Source: Xanthostigma xanthostigma (taxonomy: Eukaryota > Arthropoda > Insecta > Raphidioptera > Raphidiidae). From it: a DNA stretch of 64,000 nt. Location of the stretch: NCBI GenBank assembly GCA_963575645.1, contig OY754469.1:11984001-12048000 (forward strand), given 5' to 3'. The translations under genes were made by a program, and so were the position numbers. This document shows, piece by piece, positions 10,961-23,300 of the stretch. Numbering within the stretch: the first letter of the stretch is position 1; every line of letters begins with the position of its first letter. Below the pieces are notes generated by a model. It searched no databases, was not told the DNA's origin, and saw only the letters and a list, made by a program, of their open reading frames with translations.

Positions 10961-11216
10961 ACTTTCATATGAACGAAAGCAAATTGGGCTTTTGAATGAA
11001 ATTTTTTTTGTCATAAATGGAAAGATCGTATATAAGTTTTATAACAAAACTATTTTTCTTTTTTTTTATTTTCGTTATAATTCAAAAGTTATATCAAATT
11101 AAAAATAAATTTTTGTACCCAGTTCCGAGAACGCGCCGACATTTCCCGAACATAATGTGACGTCATAATGTTTTAGTCAATACACATGTAGAAGCCATTG
11201 ATAGTATACTGCGTAT

Positions 11217-11362
11217 ATATGTCACCGGGATATTGTCAAACCCGTGATATTATAATTTCACTTAGTGAAATTACAATATCACGACTCTTTGTCAATCGTG
11301 ATATTGTAATTTCACTAGTGAAATTACAATATCACGGATTTGACAATATCCCGGTGACATAT
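11217..11362. mobile_element. Nested palindromic element (GTGATATTGTAATTTCAC)
   Basis: Termini ATATGTCACCGGGATATTG and its reverse complement enclose two further palindromes. The second, 11,297-11,336, is a perfect 40-nt palindrome. An outer GACGTCATAATG / CATTATGACGTC pair (near 11,160 and 11,375) frames the whole. No coding capacity. Confidence 0.75.
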
Positions 11363-12223
11363 ACATTTTACCATTATGACGTCACAACTGTCAAAAACAA
11401 TTTTAGTGCGTTTGCAGTCACGTGATTTTTTTTAATATTTTATCAATTTTAAATTGCTTATAATTAATTTAAAAAAAGTTTTTTGAAAGTTTTTCGCATC
11501 GATTATCAATATTATTTATAATAAAGTTTTAAAATACAATAAAAAAATCGATAATTATTTTTTTTTCAAAAGCCTAATTGGTATCTATATTCACATTCTA
11601 TAATATTGATACGATGCTGATTTATGAAGTTCATCAAAATTATCATACAACTTTTTCTAAATTGTTTTAACAGTAATAATTGTCTTCTTTTGACTTGCAC
11701 TATCAACCATTTAAAACTAAAATAAGTAGATCGAAAACACCCTGTATGTTATAGGTGCCTGTATAAAACATAAAATAGGTTTAAAATTAAAAAGGTTGAT
11801 TTTGCACGGTTGTTTATTGGGTCCTTATGGCAGTTTGCCCCGGACCGACCACTCACCAGATGGGGCACACTCCGCGCATTGTATTACCAATTTAATGATA
11901 CACATTAGGGCAACCATAAAGTTTCCTGTTACACAAAAACTATTATAATAATAAAGAAATTATTATATTATAATATTTCAGTGTTAAATTATCTTTTATA
12001 TACTACGTAGAAAATAGAATTTGTATTTATATACACACACACGACTACAAAAAATTAGATTAGAGACATCGAAAATGGTATCGACTTATGATACGACTTT
12101 AGAGTGGGTACTTTAATATGACCCGTGCGGCGTATTGAATAGCGCCATAAAATATAGATAGAAATACAACAGATTTTACTTGAGCGGTTAGGAATCATAT
12201 TATTCTAATGGCATATGTACCTA

Positions 12224-12527
12224 ATACTCCTATATTGCTAGTACGGAGTAGACTCGTTCAGCAAAACATCGCGGTGCAGAGAGATATCGCTATCTCAACT
12301 GTCTCTGGACTTCGTCCACTTTGCGCACGCGTCAAAAATGAATATTGACCAGTAGGAAGTATTCATTTTCACGCGTTGTCAAAAATGAATGTTTCGTTGT
12401 CAACAGTCGTGTAAAAACATTAGCCGCCGAAATAGAAGCATGCGCAGAAGTGGCGCAGTACATTGGTGGAGCTTCTTTGATTGCCGGACTTCAGCCCGTT
12501 GATTGGAAACTGGCAATATAGGAGTAT
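12224..12527. mobile_element. Non-autonomous TIR element with TA flanks
   Basis: ATACTCCTATATTGC at the left and GCAATATAGGAGTAT at the right are exact inverted ends flanked by TA on both sides. That pattern is typical of Tc1/mariner MITEs. The interior has a direct repeat of GTCAAAAATGAAT. Confidence 0.7.
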
Positions 12528-14470
12528 TATATACATGATTCTAAGTAGTTAACCTAAACTATAAAGAGTGTAATTTATAAAAACACGTGAAAATATTCGT
12601 AATTTAAATAACGCCAACTAATGGCAATAAGAAAAACGTTTATTTTCAAAATTAAATTTCAATAATAATCTGGAAATCATTTAATTGTTAACAAATTAAA
12701 TAATTTAATTGTTTATTTTTTTAAAAACTTAAATCATTTCTATTGTTTAAAATTTTGAAAAAAATAAAAGTTTAAATTTATTTATTTATTTTTATTTATT
12801 TATTCTTCATTCCTTTACATATATAAACATTTTTATTCAATTACAAAAACGTTAAGAATTTTACCACCCAACTTGGCAAGCCAGTGCTAGGGTGGGAGTT
12901 CAGCTACTACTTGATCGGACATTAAAAAAACACAAAAATATTAAAGTTATAATCTTAGAGAATGTAATTTAGTTCTTTTAATTATTATAATTATACCGTA
13001 GTTTTCAGTAAAATTAATGTATTCTGTCTTTAATATTTATGCGTATAAATTCGAATTATAATTACCTATATTTTTGTTCGAGTTATAAACCAATGAATTG
13101 CAGTGTATTACAAACATGAATCTTTCACCGATTCAGGTACCTATAGGAGTACATAATATATAATGTTATGCATTTAATAGTTATATTCAGTGAAAATCGA
13201 ACATATTTGCTATTTATATATAACTAACACAAACTAATGATGGGAATGACGATAATAAACATATTTATCCCCGGGATAAATGTGTTTATTCCAGCCGGGT
13301 GGTCAAACACAATTGGCATATTTTCCACCCCGATCGCCCGGCATTTAGCTGTCAACGACCATAACCTATTTACTAATCGCATTGTGCAGATCTTTTTAGG
13401 TACAGTCGAACCTCAATTTTACACAAAAGGAGTGTCTTAAATTTTTCTTATCTATAATATTTTTGTCTGCGAAAATGTTTAACCGCCTAGGAAAGTTCAG
13501 TCCAAATGAGAAACAATTTTTTCAAATAAGAAAACTAAGATAATAGAAATGGATAGATATTCGAAATTATTATAGTATTACGATGTCGTGGAAAACGTTG
13601 GCGAAGTTTTAGCGATAAACCAGTGCTATTTAAAATTTGATAGGCCAGTAAAATGACTCAATTTTCACTAATTCGAAAATTGAAGAACTTTTCCATGGTT
13701 ACAATATTACCTACAAGCAAAAAACTGATGAAAGCGTTCTTCAACACTTTTTAAGCGCTTTTTTACAATTTCCAGTCATTGCACGAAGGTGAAATTTTGA
13801 CAGATTGTGTACCATATACTTATATAAATGTTCCCTCAAACTTGCACTGTTTTGCGATTTTGTGTAAATGTTTAGGGTCAAATCATCTTCATTTTACTGG
13901 CCTATTGACGCGTGCATTAAAGTAAATTTTTAACTACCCTCAATGTTCCAAATTCCGATCGTAGTGTCAATAATCGAGGTTCAACTGTACACTATTTTTA
14001 GTATAATATATCTGCTACCTAGGGTTTTGCAGTTTGACAAGGGATTTGAAAGAGCGACATGTTTGCTAAATAGTTCATAAATGCTGAGAAACGATGGTAA
14101 AAAACAAGATTACTCGCATGTAAATATAGTTAATATTTGACTTTGAATTTTATAAACTTTTTTTTCCTGCGGCTTCACTCGCGTAAGTGTCCAATTCACT
14201 TCCATTAATAGCAGTTTTGACAGAAACCCTGTCGAAAGCCGAGGGCGGAGCGTGTTGGATCAGTGTTTCAAGTTTCATGGAAATCGATCCAGCCATGTTG
14301 ACAACAATTTTGGAAATGTACTCTCCTGATGGCTGATTTCTGGATAATTTGTATGTATGATACGTATCACCGTAACTAGTGCCTGGCAACCGGGTAATTC
14401 GGTATTTTTTGAGTTTATCGCGTTCAAACAGACAAACGCGGCGGGGAGACTTTGTTTTATATGTAACATA
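12528..14470. other. Gene-free interval
   Basis: AT-rich, no supported gene. Contains the (TTTA)n retroposon tail at 12,778-12,920 and a decayed retroposon-like phrase near 14,160 (TGCGGCTTCACTCGCG). Frames near 13,237 and 14,150-14,544 show no family resemblance. Confidence 0.4.
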
Positions 14471-14825
14471 CTAGCAGTCCCGCCCGGTTTCACCCGGGTG
14501 CAAAAGAACGAATGAGGGGGAGTGACACGAGTACGCACATTCATCTTAGTTTACCGAGATGAATGTTGTGTCCAAATTTCATGATGATCGGAGTTACCGT
14601 TCAAAAGTTTTTGTCGGACGGACAAATTTTGAGTTATATTTTGCGACATTTTTCATTGATGCTCCGCTCCTCTTGGTCGCAGCGTGATATTATATAGCAT
14701 ACAGCCTTCCTCGATAAATGGACTATCCAGCAAAAAAAAATTCAATTCGAACCAGTAGTTCCTGAGATTAGCGCGTTCTACCAAACAAACAAACAAACTC
14801 TTCAGCTATAAATATTAATAGATAT
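14471..14825 (+). mobile_element. Retroposon Fam-6, full-length copy
   Basis: Begins AGCAGTCCCGCCCGGTTTCA and ends with (CAAA)n, then AACTCTTCAGCTATAAATAT. It shares its whole length with 45,885-46,497, where an insertion interrupts it. The structure (CCCGGTTTCACCCGGGTG head, TTTCATGATGATCGGAGTTA centre, AGTAGTTCCTGAGATTAGCG near the tail) is that of an RTE-like LINE end or SINE. Confidence 0.65.
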
Positions 14826-14833
14826 AGACAATA

Positions 14834-14947
14834 GGTTTGTTCCAAGCAGTCAGAGAACGGTATCGCTCGATACAAACAGTTTAGTTTTAGCTACTGCGCA
14901 AGACGCGGACGGCTCTGTTGCCGTTCTCTGGTCGCTTGAAACAAACC
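14834..14947. mobile_element. Palindromic MITE Fam-1, copy 3
   Basis: Ends GGTTTGTTCCAAGCAGTC and CGCTTGAAACAAACC, with CTACTGCGCAAGACGCGG inside. Shorter than copy 1. Confidence 0.7.
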
Positions 14948-15412
14948 TATACGTTTGAGAACGTATGTTGCATTGCATTAATTACTAATTGCGTATAACC
15001 CTGTGATGATAATGCAGATTTTCAGCCAATTAATCAGACCTAACCGTTACACTTCAGACTTATTAGTTCAGCTCGTGTGCATCATGAATTTAAAATCAAA
15101 ACATTTGCACATTGTAAGTGCACTCTTCATATCGGAAAAAGGTCAAACAACGCAGTAAACCTGCATTTTGTGTGAAGAAAAATGGGTACCTGTACTTGCG
15201 TACGCGAGTTAGAAGTTATACTTCTTTGGCGTGATTAAAATAATGAATGCAAATCTTAAAATCAAAATATTTAACATGTCTTCGGCGTATTATTTAGCGA
15301 GCAACGCCATTCTGTTCATTTTGATCTTTTTTTTTGATCTCTCATCACTTTTAATGCGTCAAAAGACTATTTATCAGTTAATTTCATATATTTAATAATT
15401 TACTAGGTATAT

Positions 15413-15762
15413 GACATATATCTATTAATTAACTATATGAATCATTGTCTATCTACTCAATGTGCGGCGAGTGAATCGAAAATATATCTGCGTCTCTTTC
15501 TTCGTCCTTCGATGTAATTCCCTGATTTCTCCGATGATAGGATTGGTTGATGCACTTGCATTCAATTTGAATAAAGTATCTCTGTTTCAAAAACTTTGTC
15601 TTTTTCTAAGATGTTAACAGCTTTTGGCCCAAGAGAGGGCAAATTACAAATTTCGTAAGCCGGGTCCCCCGTGCTTGTTTACCCCTCCTGAATACGCCAG
15701 TGTTTACGGCTTAAAAAAAGACAGAAGTATATGTTTGCACCATAATGGTTCGATTGGGATTT
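15413..15762 (-). repeat. Dispersed repeat Fam-5, copy 2
   Basis: Reverse-oriented relative to 7325-7690, with the same landmarks (CCGATGATAGGATTGGTTG, CTCAATGTGCGGCGAGTG). A short AT tract with TACTCAGTATAGAATAAAA adjoins it and recurs beside copy 3 near 16,550. Confidence 0.7.
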
Positions 15763-15815
15763 TATTCCTATACTCAGTATAGAATAAAAAGTATATAGTT
15801 AATTCGATGTTTTCG

Positions 15816-16063
15816 CATTCGCGTAGCAAGAGGGGGGGGGGGCAGTTGGCCTGGCCTACCCTACAATATTAACTGTTTACGTACAAATAACAAGATAAAT
15901 CTATAATATATTTTCTTTGTCGTGAAATTTCTCCACAAAGTCGTGTTGATCGATTTCGCTTCTATGAACAGTTCTCAAATTATGTGTAAGTGGCAGCTGG
16001 TATAATGGTAGGTAGAGTTGAAAATTTGGCCCTCTCTAGGATAAAATCGTTGCTACGCTTATG
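15816..16063. mobile_element. hAT MITE with 8-bp TSD TGTTTTCG
   Basis: Left end CATTCGCGTAGCAAG and right end TTGCTACGCTTATG are inverted. Exact TGTTTTCG lies outside each end (15,808-15,815 and 16,064-16,071), the 8-bp duplication expected for hAT. 248 bp with a G11 tract near the left end; no transposase. Confidence 0.8.
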
Positions 16064-16574
16064 TGTTTTCGTCATATTTTTTCAGTTAAATCTTGATTTT
16101 AACGCTATTGTTTTTTTCGAGAAAGTTTTATTTCTATGCCAGAATAAAATCTGTAGTTTTTCCTTTGGATGCAACCAAGTTACTAAAATATAACATTAAA
16201 AAAAAAAACGAACGCATGGGGTATAACGCCAAATACACGGCGTTGTTTACGGACAGAGACACCTAATTAAATGGTTTAATTGCCGGGCTGTCGGTACTGT
16301 AAAGTGTCACACATTGCTCCACCTAATTATAGCTACCACAAAGATTCATATCTTCTTCTGGTAAAAATACTTTCTTCTTTTTTTAATACGAAGTTTGGGC
16401 CGTCAGATAATGCGACCGATTTTTATAAGATTGAAGAAACCATTTACTTATGGCATGTATTTAACGCGGCGACAAATTAATCTGAATTAAGAATTATAAA
16501 AAAATTAAAGGGGGTAGCAAAAATAATATGTTGGCAGCATACTTTTTTTTATTCTATACTGAGCATAGGAATAA

Positions 16575-16945
16575 AATCGCAATCGAACTATTAGGGTGCA
16601 AACATATACTTCTGTTTTTTTTACGCCGTAAGCACTGGCGTATCCAGGAGGGCAAAACAATCACGGTGGACCCGGCTTAAGAAATCTCTAATTTGCCCCA
16701 TCCTGGGCCAAAAAGCTGGGTACGCTCATGTTAACGTCATAGAAAAAGATAAAGTTTTTGAAACAGATACTTTATTCAGATTGAATGCAAGTAGGTACAT
16801 TAACCAATCCTATCATCGGAGAAATTAGGGGATTACATCGAAGAAAGAGACGCAGATATATTTTCGATACGCTTTGTTGCGTTCACTCACCGCACATTGA
16901 GTAGATAGACAATGATTCATATAGTTAATTAATAGATATATGATT
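16575..16945 (+). repeat. Dispersed repeat Fam-5, copy 3
   Basis: Same direction and nearly the same boundaries as 7325-7690. With copy 2 it forms an inverted pair about 800 bp apart. Confidence 0.7.
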
Positions 16946-17187
16946 GTCAGCTGCTGAGGAGGATAGTATTATGTAAAAAGTAGCAGCTTAATCAGTTGTA
17001 AGCTTTTTTTTTTAATATTGGCTTCGAGTTTTTGTTTTGGTAACTGAATTTATTGTTAAGCGGAAACTTGACGGCGCATTAAAAATAGAAAATGGGCATT
17101 CCTAAATTATACAATTGAAATTCGGTCGTATCTTTGAAGTAATAATCAAATAATAAACAAAGAAACAACATTCAGAACCGTAGTATA

Positions 17188-17375
17188 AAAACGCCATCGC
17201 ATCGACACGACCCCGTAATTGTTTATTAAAGAACTCACTCCAAACGCCCTCCCCCCTTTTCATTGCGCAAAGAAACGTCATCGCGTCGACACGACCCCGT
17301 AATTGTTTTTTAAAGAACTACCCCCTAACGCCTTCCACTTTTCACTGCGCAGAAAAACGCCATCGCATCGACTTG
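17188..17375 (+). repeat. Short tandem repeat, 82-84 bp unit, about 2.3 copies
   Basis: CGCCATCGCATCGACACGAC at 17,192, a near-match at 17,276 and CGCCATCGCATCGAC at 17,358. Units share CCCCGTAATTGTTT and TTAAAGAACT. Confidence 0.75.
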
Positions 17376-18432
17376 TTTAGGTTCGATTTTTTATTTATAT
17401 TGATTTCTGTGAAGAGTAGGCAAGTACTTCAGCAATTAAAGGGTACATTTTTATACTGTTACGACATAAACAAACGGAATATACATAGAGCGGGTATTAC
17501 AAAATGAAAATATGCATAATGTGTTGATTACGTCATATTATATACTAAATCAGAGATCTTGTCGATTCAGTATCTGTTAATAATTGATAGACGACACTTC
17601 GATTTCTATTGTGCAGTGTTAATTGTACGTATTTGTACGTATTGATTGATTTATACATATTGTGATTTGATTCGTTTAAAAATTAACGAAGTCGTGATAT
17701 TATGTGCAAAATAAAATTTCGAAAAGGTATTGTATTTTTTGTCTCACATTTTTCAGATTTATTTTTTTTTCCCAGTTGATTCTAGTTTCTGATGATATTA
17801 AAATGTTAAATAATGAGAAATATGTTTTAAAATAAAATTAAAATTAGACACCTGGGACACAAAACGATATTTATTCACCAAACATATTTAATGGTCAACA
17901 TTTCGGCAAAATTTATGCCTTCCCCTGCAGGACCTTAAAAATTAGCAAATCGTAAAGATTGCAAAACTAAATAAATTGTAAAATATTGTTTTAATTTAGT
18001 TTTGTATCCCGTACTTTTTTAATAAAATTGAATTCACGATTTGATTTAAAATTTGCAGAAAATTTTTATGTTATATAATATGACTAATGGGAAAATCGTA
18101 AACTCGCATATTTTATCATGAAAGTATGTGAATTTCAAAAGAAAGAAACTCTAAATTATATGAAATGGACAATACAGTGTTCCGGGAGGAATCTGCCAAA
18201 CTTAAGATGTGTATTCCTTAGGCTATTTTAAGCAAAATTCGACGTGATCGGCCGTCTTAAACGATCACTGTGATCTGATAAGAGGTAACTACGTTCCAAT
18301 GTAACGTATGTTGTTCCATGTCACCGCAATCACGACAATCACTCCAACCGAGTGGCCGACGTACGTCCGACCGAGTGTTTGCTCGGTCGAGATCGTGAGA
18401 ATGTCAGGATAATTTTTCACTGTGATTTTTGT
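17376..18432. other. AT-rich interval with a Penelope-like tail
   Basis: No gene. On the minus strand, 17,880-17,945 reads GGCATAAATTTTGCCGAAAT then GTTGACCATTAAAT, a stem-loop followed by GAAA. That is the arrangement seen at 24,234, 58,999 and 63,925. A GA-GTG inverted phrase (CGACGTACGTCCGACCGAGT) lies near 18,357. Confidence 0.45.
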
Positions 18433-18436
18433 TTAA

Positions 18437-19323
18437 GGACGTAGTCCTATGTTCAGGCTCGTTTTCAACCGTTATTTCAGAATTTTTTTATAATATCAAA
18501 ATAATGTACGATGTTTTCAATTTTGTTACATGTTTTTACTGACATCGTAAACTAAGAAAAAAAATTTTTTTTTGCTTAATTTTACGCCATTTTATAATTG
18601 TTTTTTTAACCTAAAGTAGACAACTTTAAATGGAGGTGGGTGGGTAGCGCGGGTGATAACGTCACTTAGAGTCATCTGAATTATAAAAATTAAATTGGTT
18701 ATTGTTTCGTAGGCTTGCGGCTCTATCCCGTACTAGAAATAAACATTTTTATTGATAAATAACAAAATGGCGGGTTTTAGAAAAAAAACAACGAGAAAAT
18801 CGTGATTTTTTCGTTGAAAATCGGTTAAAAAAAATCGAAATAATTTTTATAATTAAGTAATTCTAGTACCGGACGGAGCTATTGTTGTGTAGAATACCCT
18901 GTGCAAAACTGAAAGCAATCGGTTGTATACAATTGTTTCAATCACCCGCGCCGCTTAGAAAAACGTAGTTTTGAGAAAAACGCGTTTAAAGTTTTAATTT
19001 CAGATTTCTTACAATAAAATAAAAATGAATATTTACACTAATCAGCTACGCCTGGTGTATAGTAAACCTTCCGTTTCTTCAAAGGCATCATTTTCTGCTA
19101 ATTTGTTTGCTCTACTCTGCGAGAGTATAAGGGTAACGTGATAACAATTGAGGTAAATGTCTTACCGTAAGACCGTTGCTGCTCTCGACTATATGCTGTA
19201 GCTTTGTAAATATTTAATATTTCGGTCTAAAATTTTTACAGTATTTTCTCAATATATTATACTTACTAAAAATGTAAAAAAAATAAATTCGTTTTTTCAA
19301 AACCCGAACACCAGACTACGTCC
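18437..19323. mobile_element. Non-autonomous element with TTAA target site
   Basis: GGACGTAGTC at the left and GACTACGTCC at the right are inverted and each is flanked by TTAA (18,433-18,436 and 19,324-19,327), the target of piggyBac-type transposases. The 887-bp interior holds no transposase frame. It includes two related phrases around TAGTACCGGACGGAGC and CCGTACTAGAAATAAAC that form a loose internal inversion. Confidence 0.7.
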
Positions 19324-19857
19324 TTAACTGGAACAACAGTCACTGTGATCACGTATAGTAACGACTTTTTTGTGGCTACGGCGCAGGCTGGCGCGCTATC
19401 GTCCCGCAAAAAATAGGCCTGTGTAAATCCGATCTAAATTGATCGACGCAAAGCTGCAATAACATTAACGCGTATTGTTTTACGTGTGAGAAGTTAAAAA
19501 GCCAAGACGGAAATCGAATGTTTTACCCTTTTATTTTCGATGAAGAACATTTTCATCAAAGTATATAGTTTGTTTTGTTGTTTCTTTTGTAATTTAAATG
19601 TCAACGGAAATTGCAAAATTCAAATAGCATTTTGTGTTGGAATGTTGCCCTTTAATTTAGCCACATCGTGAAAACGAAATTGCGGCCGAATTTAATATAT
19701 TCGTACAAAGAATAATATCCATATTATTGAATTATTTTTACATTTTTTAATATCTACTTATTATTATTAAAATATCATATTATGTAATGTCAGGCAATTG
19801 AAATATTTCATTTGTAAATAATTTCTAGAAACAGCAGATACATAATTTATAATTGTT

Positions 19858-20060
19858 AGGGAATCCGTACCTTAAAAGAAAAAAAGGAACCCTTATAGGA
19901 TCACTTTGTTGTCAGTCTGTCTGTCAAGACTCTTGAAAATCAAAATCTATAGGGTACTTCCCATGGACCTAAAATCATGAAATTTGGCAAGAAGCAATGT
20001 CTTATACACAAATAAAGGGAAAAATTCGAAAACCGTAAATTTGTAGTTACATCACAAAAA
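19858..20060 (+). repeat. Dispersed insect repeat (GGAATCCGTACCTTAAAAG type)
   Basis: Contains GGAACCCTTATAGGATCAC and TTTGTTGTCAGTCTGTCTGT, a phrase I recognise as common in insect genomes. One copy here, no coding frame. Confidence 0.5.
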
Positions 20061-20211
20061 AAAATGTTTTTAAACCCCAACAACGTGCTACCCACTTACG
20101 CAATAACAGCTCTTAGTAATGCAGTGTAAGCAACAATTTAAAAAGAGCAACGGGGAATGAGTGGTAGGAATTAGGATTATTGATTGATTGATTTTATTTT
20201 TTATTTTCCAG

Positions 20212-20383
20212 ATGCATGTTCATCGCGCGCTACGCCAAAGCCGCGTCCACCGGCCCCGACGGCGAGGCCCAACGTCACATTCCACACGTACACCTGTCCG
20301 CCGGCGTACGCGGCCTGGTATTGTCTTAACGGTGCCACTTGTTTCACGGTCAAAATCGGCGACGAACTTCTCTATAACTGCGA
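20212..20383 (+). CDS. spi: spi-like exon: N-terminal spacer and first part of EGF domain
   Basis: Acceptor TTTATTTTCCAG ends at 20,211 and donor GTAAGT starts at 20,384. The exon encodes ACSSRATPKPRPP, the NVTF sequon and the first four EGF cysteines through YNC, ending in the first two bases of a Glu codon. The upstream ATT-initiated frame through the acceptor is not real coding sequence. Confidence 0.92.
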
Positions 20384-23300
20384 GTAAGTATATGAAATCT
20401 CTTCTCTTCTACATCTTCTCTATCTCTAAATAGTAGAAAACAAAGTCGCTATCCACGTCTGTTGGCTTATTTCTTCTAAACTACACAATGCATTTTGATG
20501 CGATTTTAGAGAATGTTTTCCGGAACATTTATACATTCATATTAAAGGACCCCGCACAAACCTTATGGGATTTGGTTTTCGGTTGAATTGATCGAAAAAG
20601 GTTTTATTTTATAGTGTAACGGTCACTAAGAAAAAGTGTCCATGGGCGCATAACCTAAAAACCAATAGATTTTTAGCTACAGATATGTTTAGCGATTTTT
20701 TAGGTATAGGGATATCCATTGAATCAGGGCCCTCGTAAGGCCTCACGCCGCCCGCGTGCGGATTCATAATTGACGCCCCTTATTGGGGATAAACTCACTA
20801 GACGATATGTCAAATTGAAAAACGTTAAAAATCCTAAATAACTAATACTGTAAGTGCTTAATAGAAACTTTGTTTCGTTGTCTTTTTGCAAATACTTCTT
20901 CATAGAATCAGACATTTTGTTTTTTTCTTCTTGCCTAATTTTCTTAAACTGCCGAAATTGTGCACCCGAATGTTTTTTTCTTTTATTACTTTCCTGAAAT
21001 GCAACAATGCTTCACTTCACATCGTCATTACAAAACGATTTGGACAGGTAAAAATACTAATATGATAATTAATTTTTGAAAACAAATAAAAATGTGAAAA
21101 ATGTAACAGTGAAAGATACTTTACAAATGATAGGCTAAAAGTATAAAAACGAGTCAAATTTTTAATCAGGACAAAAGCGGGATGAAATAATTTTTAAGCA
21201 AAAATGATTTTAAAAAAGTCGAGCACAAAAACGAAACACAATCATTGAAACATGGAGCTAAATTTGATTCTGAAATATATTCAATTAAAATGAAACACAT
21301 TAAACAGTGAATTTTGAAAATTCACTCCGTACAAAGTGAACTTCAAAAATTCTCTCTTCACGTTAAAAAAATCACTCCGCGGAGTAAACTGTTCTCTACA
21401 AAAACAGTTTACTCCGTGCGATTTTTTTACAGCGTTCTTCTCCTGTCGTACTTATGAATGAGAGAAAAATTTAGTTTCACCGCTGAGCTGAGAGAATTCA
21501 TTAAGTCAAAATAATCATTAGTTTATCAATTAGTAAAAACTAAAAAGTATTTGTTTATTGAAAAATACTTTACTTCACTCGCACTCTTGCAGGAATCGAC
21601 AGGAAAATTCAAGATAAAAACATACGCAGGAGTCTCTCGATAGGGGCGCCCTGTCTACGCGCTGATGTGAACTAACTATCGAATCGAAAATTGCGCGCAA
21701 AATATTTCGAATTCGAATTTCATTAAAAAATAAATAACTACTCTTAAGAGTTTTCACGCAGGCTTTGAGTATGCAAATAAAATTGATATAATATCAGTTA
21801 TATATTTTTTCTATACAGTACAAAAAACATAACACAACTAGGCCATTTGCCGCCCCTTGAATGTGCCGCCCGCGTGCGTCGCACACATCGCACTATAGGG
21901 CGCGAGGGCCCTGCATTGAATTCACAAACATGTTCCATGTTCAACTTTTGCGTTTTTGACGTGATAACGTCTTATAAATTGATGAAACACCGACTGCACG
22001 CACGAAAAAGTGTCACGTTCCGCCTGAGCCTGAGCGTGCAAGCAAGCGCGCGGTATAAGCGATAGAGAGGCACGATCGGCCCAAGCGTCGGCTTGAACGC
22101 ATTTCTCTCTCTTCTCGCGTGACGTCAGAGAGTTCATCAATGTTTCTTTATGACGTTATCACGTAAAACTATCGTCCGTAAACCGACTTTACAGACAACC
22201 AATTTTTTTTTTCAGAAGTAGAAAAATAGTCGAAAACTAGGTAATGTTGGAAGGTGTATAAAATAATAATGTCATAATATTTGGATTGAGCGCACTCGAA
22301 AACATATTTCTAGAGCTTAGGATTTTTTAAGATTGTGAATTCAATAAATATCCCTATATCTAAAATCTCGCTAAACATATCTCAAGTTAAAAATCTATTG
22401 GTTTTTAGTCTATGCGCCTGTGGACACTTTTTCTTAGTGATCTTTAAACTATAAAATAAAACAATTTTCGATCATTTAACCGAGAACCAAATCCCATAAG
22501 GTTTGTGCGGAGTCCTTTACTTGAAACATTTTTCACATAGTTGGAAATAGATACGCAATTTTCAATTAGCAGTTTTGTAAACGTCTAAGTATGAGCAATT
22601 TGCAGGTGTTTTTAAGAAAGACACAGGTATTTTGTCCGGTCGTGTGAACCAAGCTGCACGTGACGGATCCTCGTTTTGAGCGATTAGTTCTCTAGATTTA
22701 CGACTTACTTAATGCCGAATGTATAACAATGACATTTCTACGTGAATTTTTGAATGCACTCTTTAAGACGCGTACTGCAGGTAAATAATACGGTAATATA
22801 TCTTTGTTAATAATAAACTGTTAAATGTTTATTTATGCAAATTGACTTGTTTTTTTTTAAGATGTCAGTTTTATGATCTCTCCGCAGCAATGGATGCAAT
22901 ACTGACTTCTCTATAATTTCAATAAAATGCGATACATTTTTTTATTCACCTGCAGTACGACCAAGTGAAAAAAACTGGTCCAAGTACAAAAGTCTACTAA
23001 AATTTTATTTTTTGACTAACGGCCATGCGTTCCAGTGGCTCCGACTGGTTTGCGGGTGTTGCTGTTATGTTCAACAGATGGCGCTCCCGTTGCCATAAAA
23101 TATTTAGTATAGCGTATGTTGCTTTAACGTCCGACAGATGGCGTTGTATTCAACAAATAGCACTCCCGTTGCCGTAAAATATTTAGTATAGCGTGTGTTG
23201 TTTTAACGTGGCTTTGCTTTTCAAAAAAAGCATGTTTACATCTGTCACAAGTATATAATAACACGCGCGTATTCGAATGTTACGCTGTGTCAAAATTTCA

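Larger units (their letters stand above)
20544..22520. mobile_element. Long-TIR DNA element, outer layer of a nested insertion
   Basis: AAAGGACCCCGCACAAACC near 20,546 is mirrored by GGTTTGTGCGGAGTCCTTT near 22,500. The inverted arms run about 180 bp (20,546-20,724 and 22,332-22,518) and include CACTAAGAAAAAGTGTCCA and its complement. The interior is occupied by the hAT element at 20,725 and a Fam-3 copy at 21,953. No transposase of its own is left. Confidence 0.75.

Noticed and set aside
10763-10972. 69-codon Cys/Ser-rich plus frame (MAVIARCFCHLSLSC...)
   Set aside because: Considered as a signal-peptide exon for the Spitz-like gene, but it lies inside a TIR element and has no suitable donor in phase.
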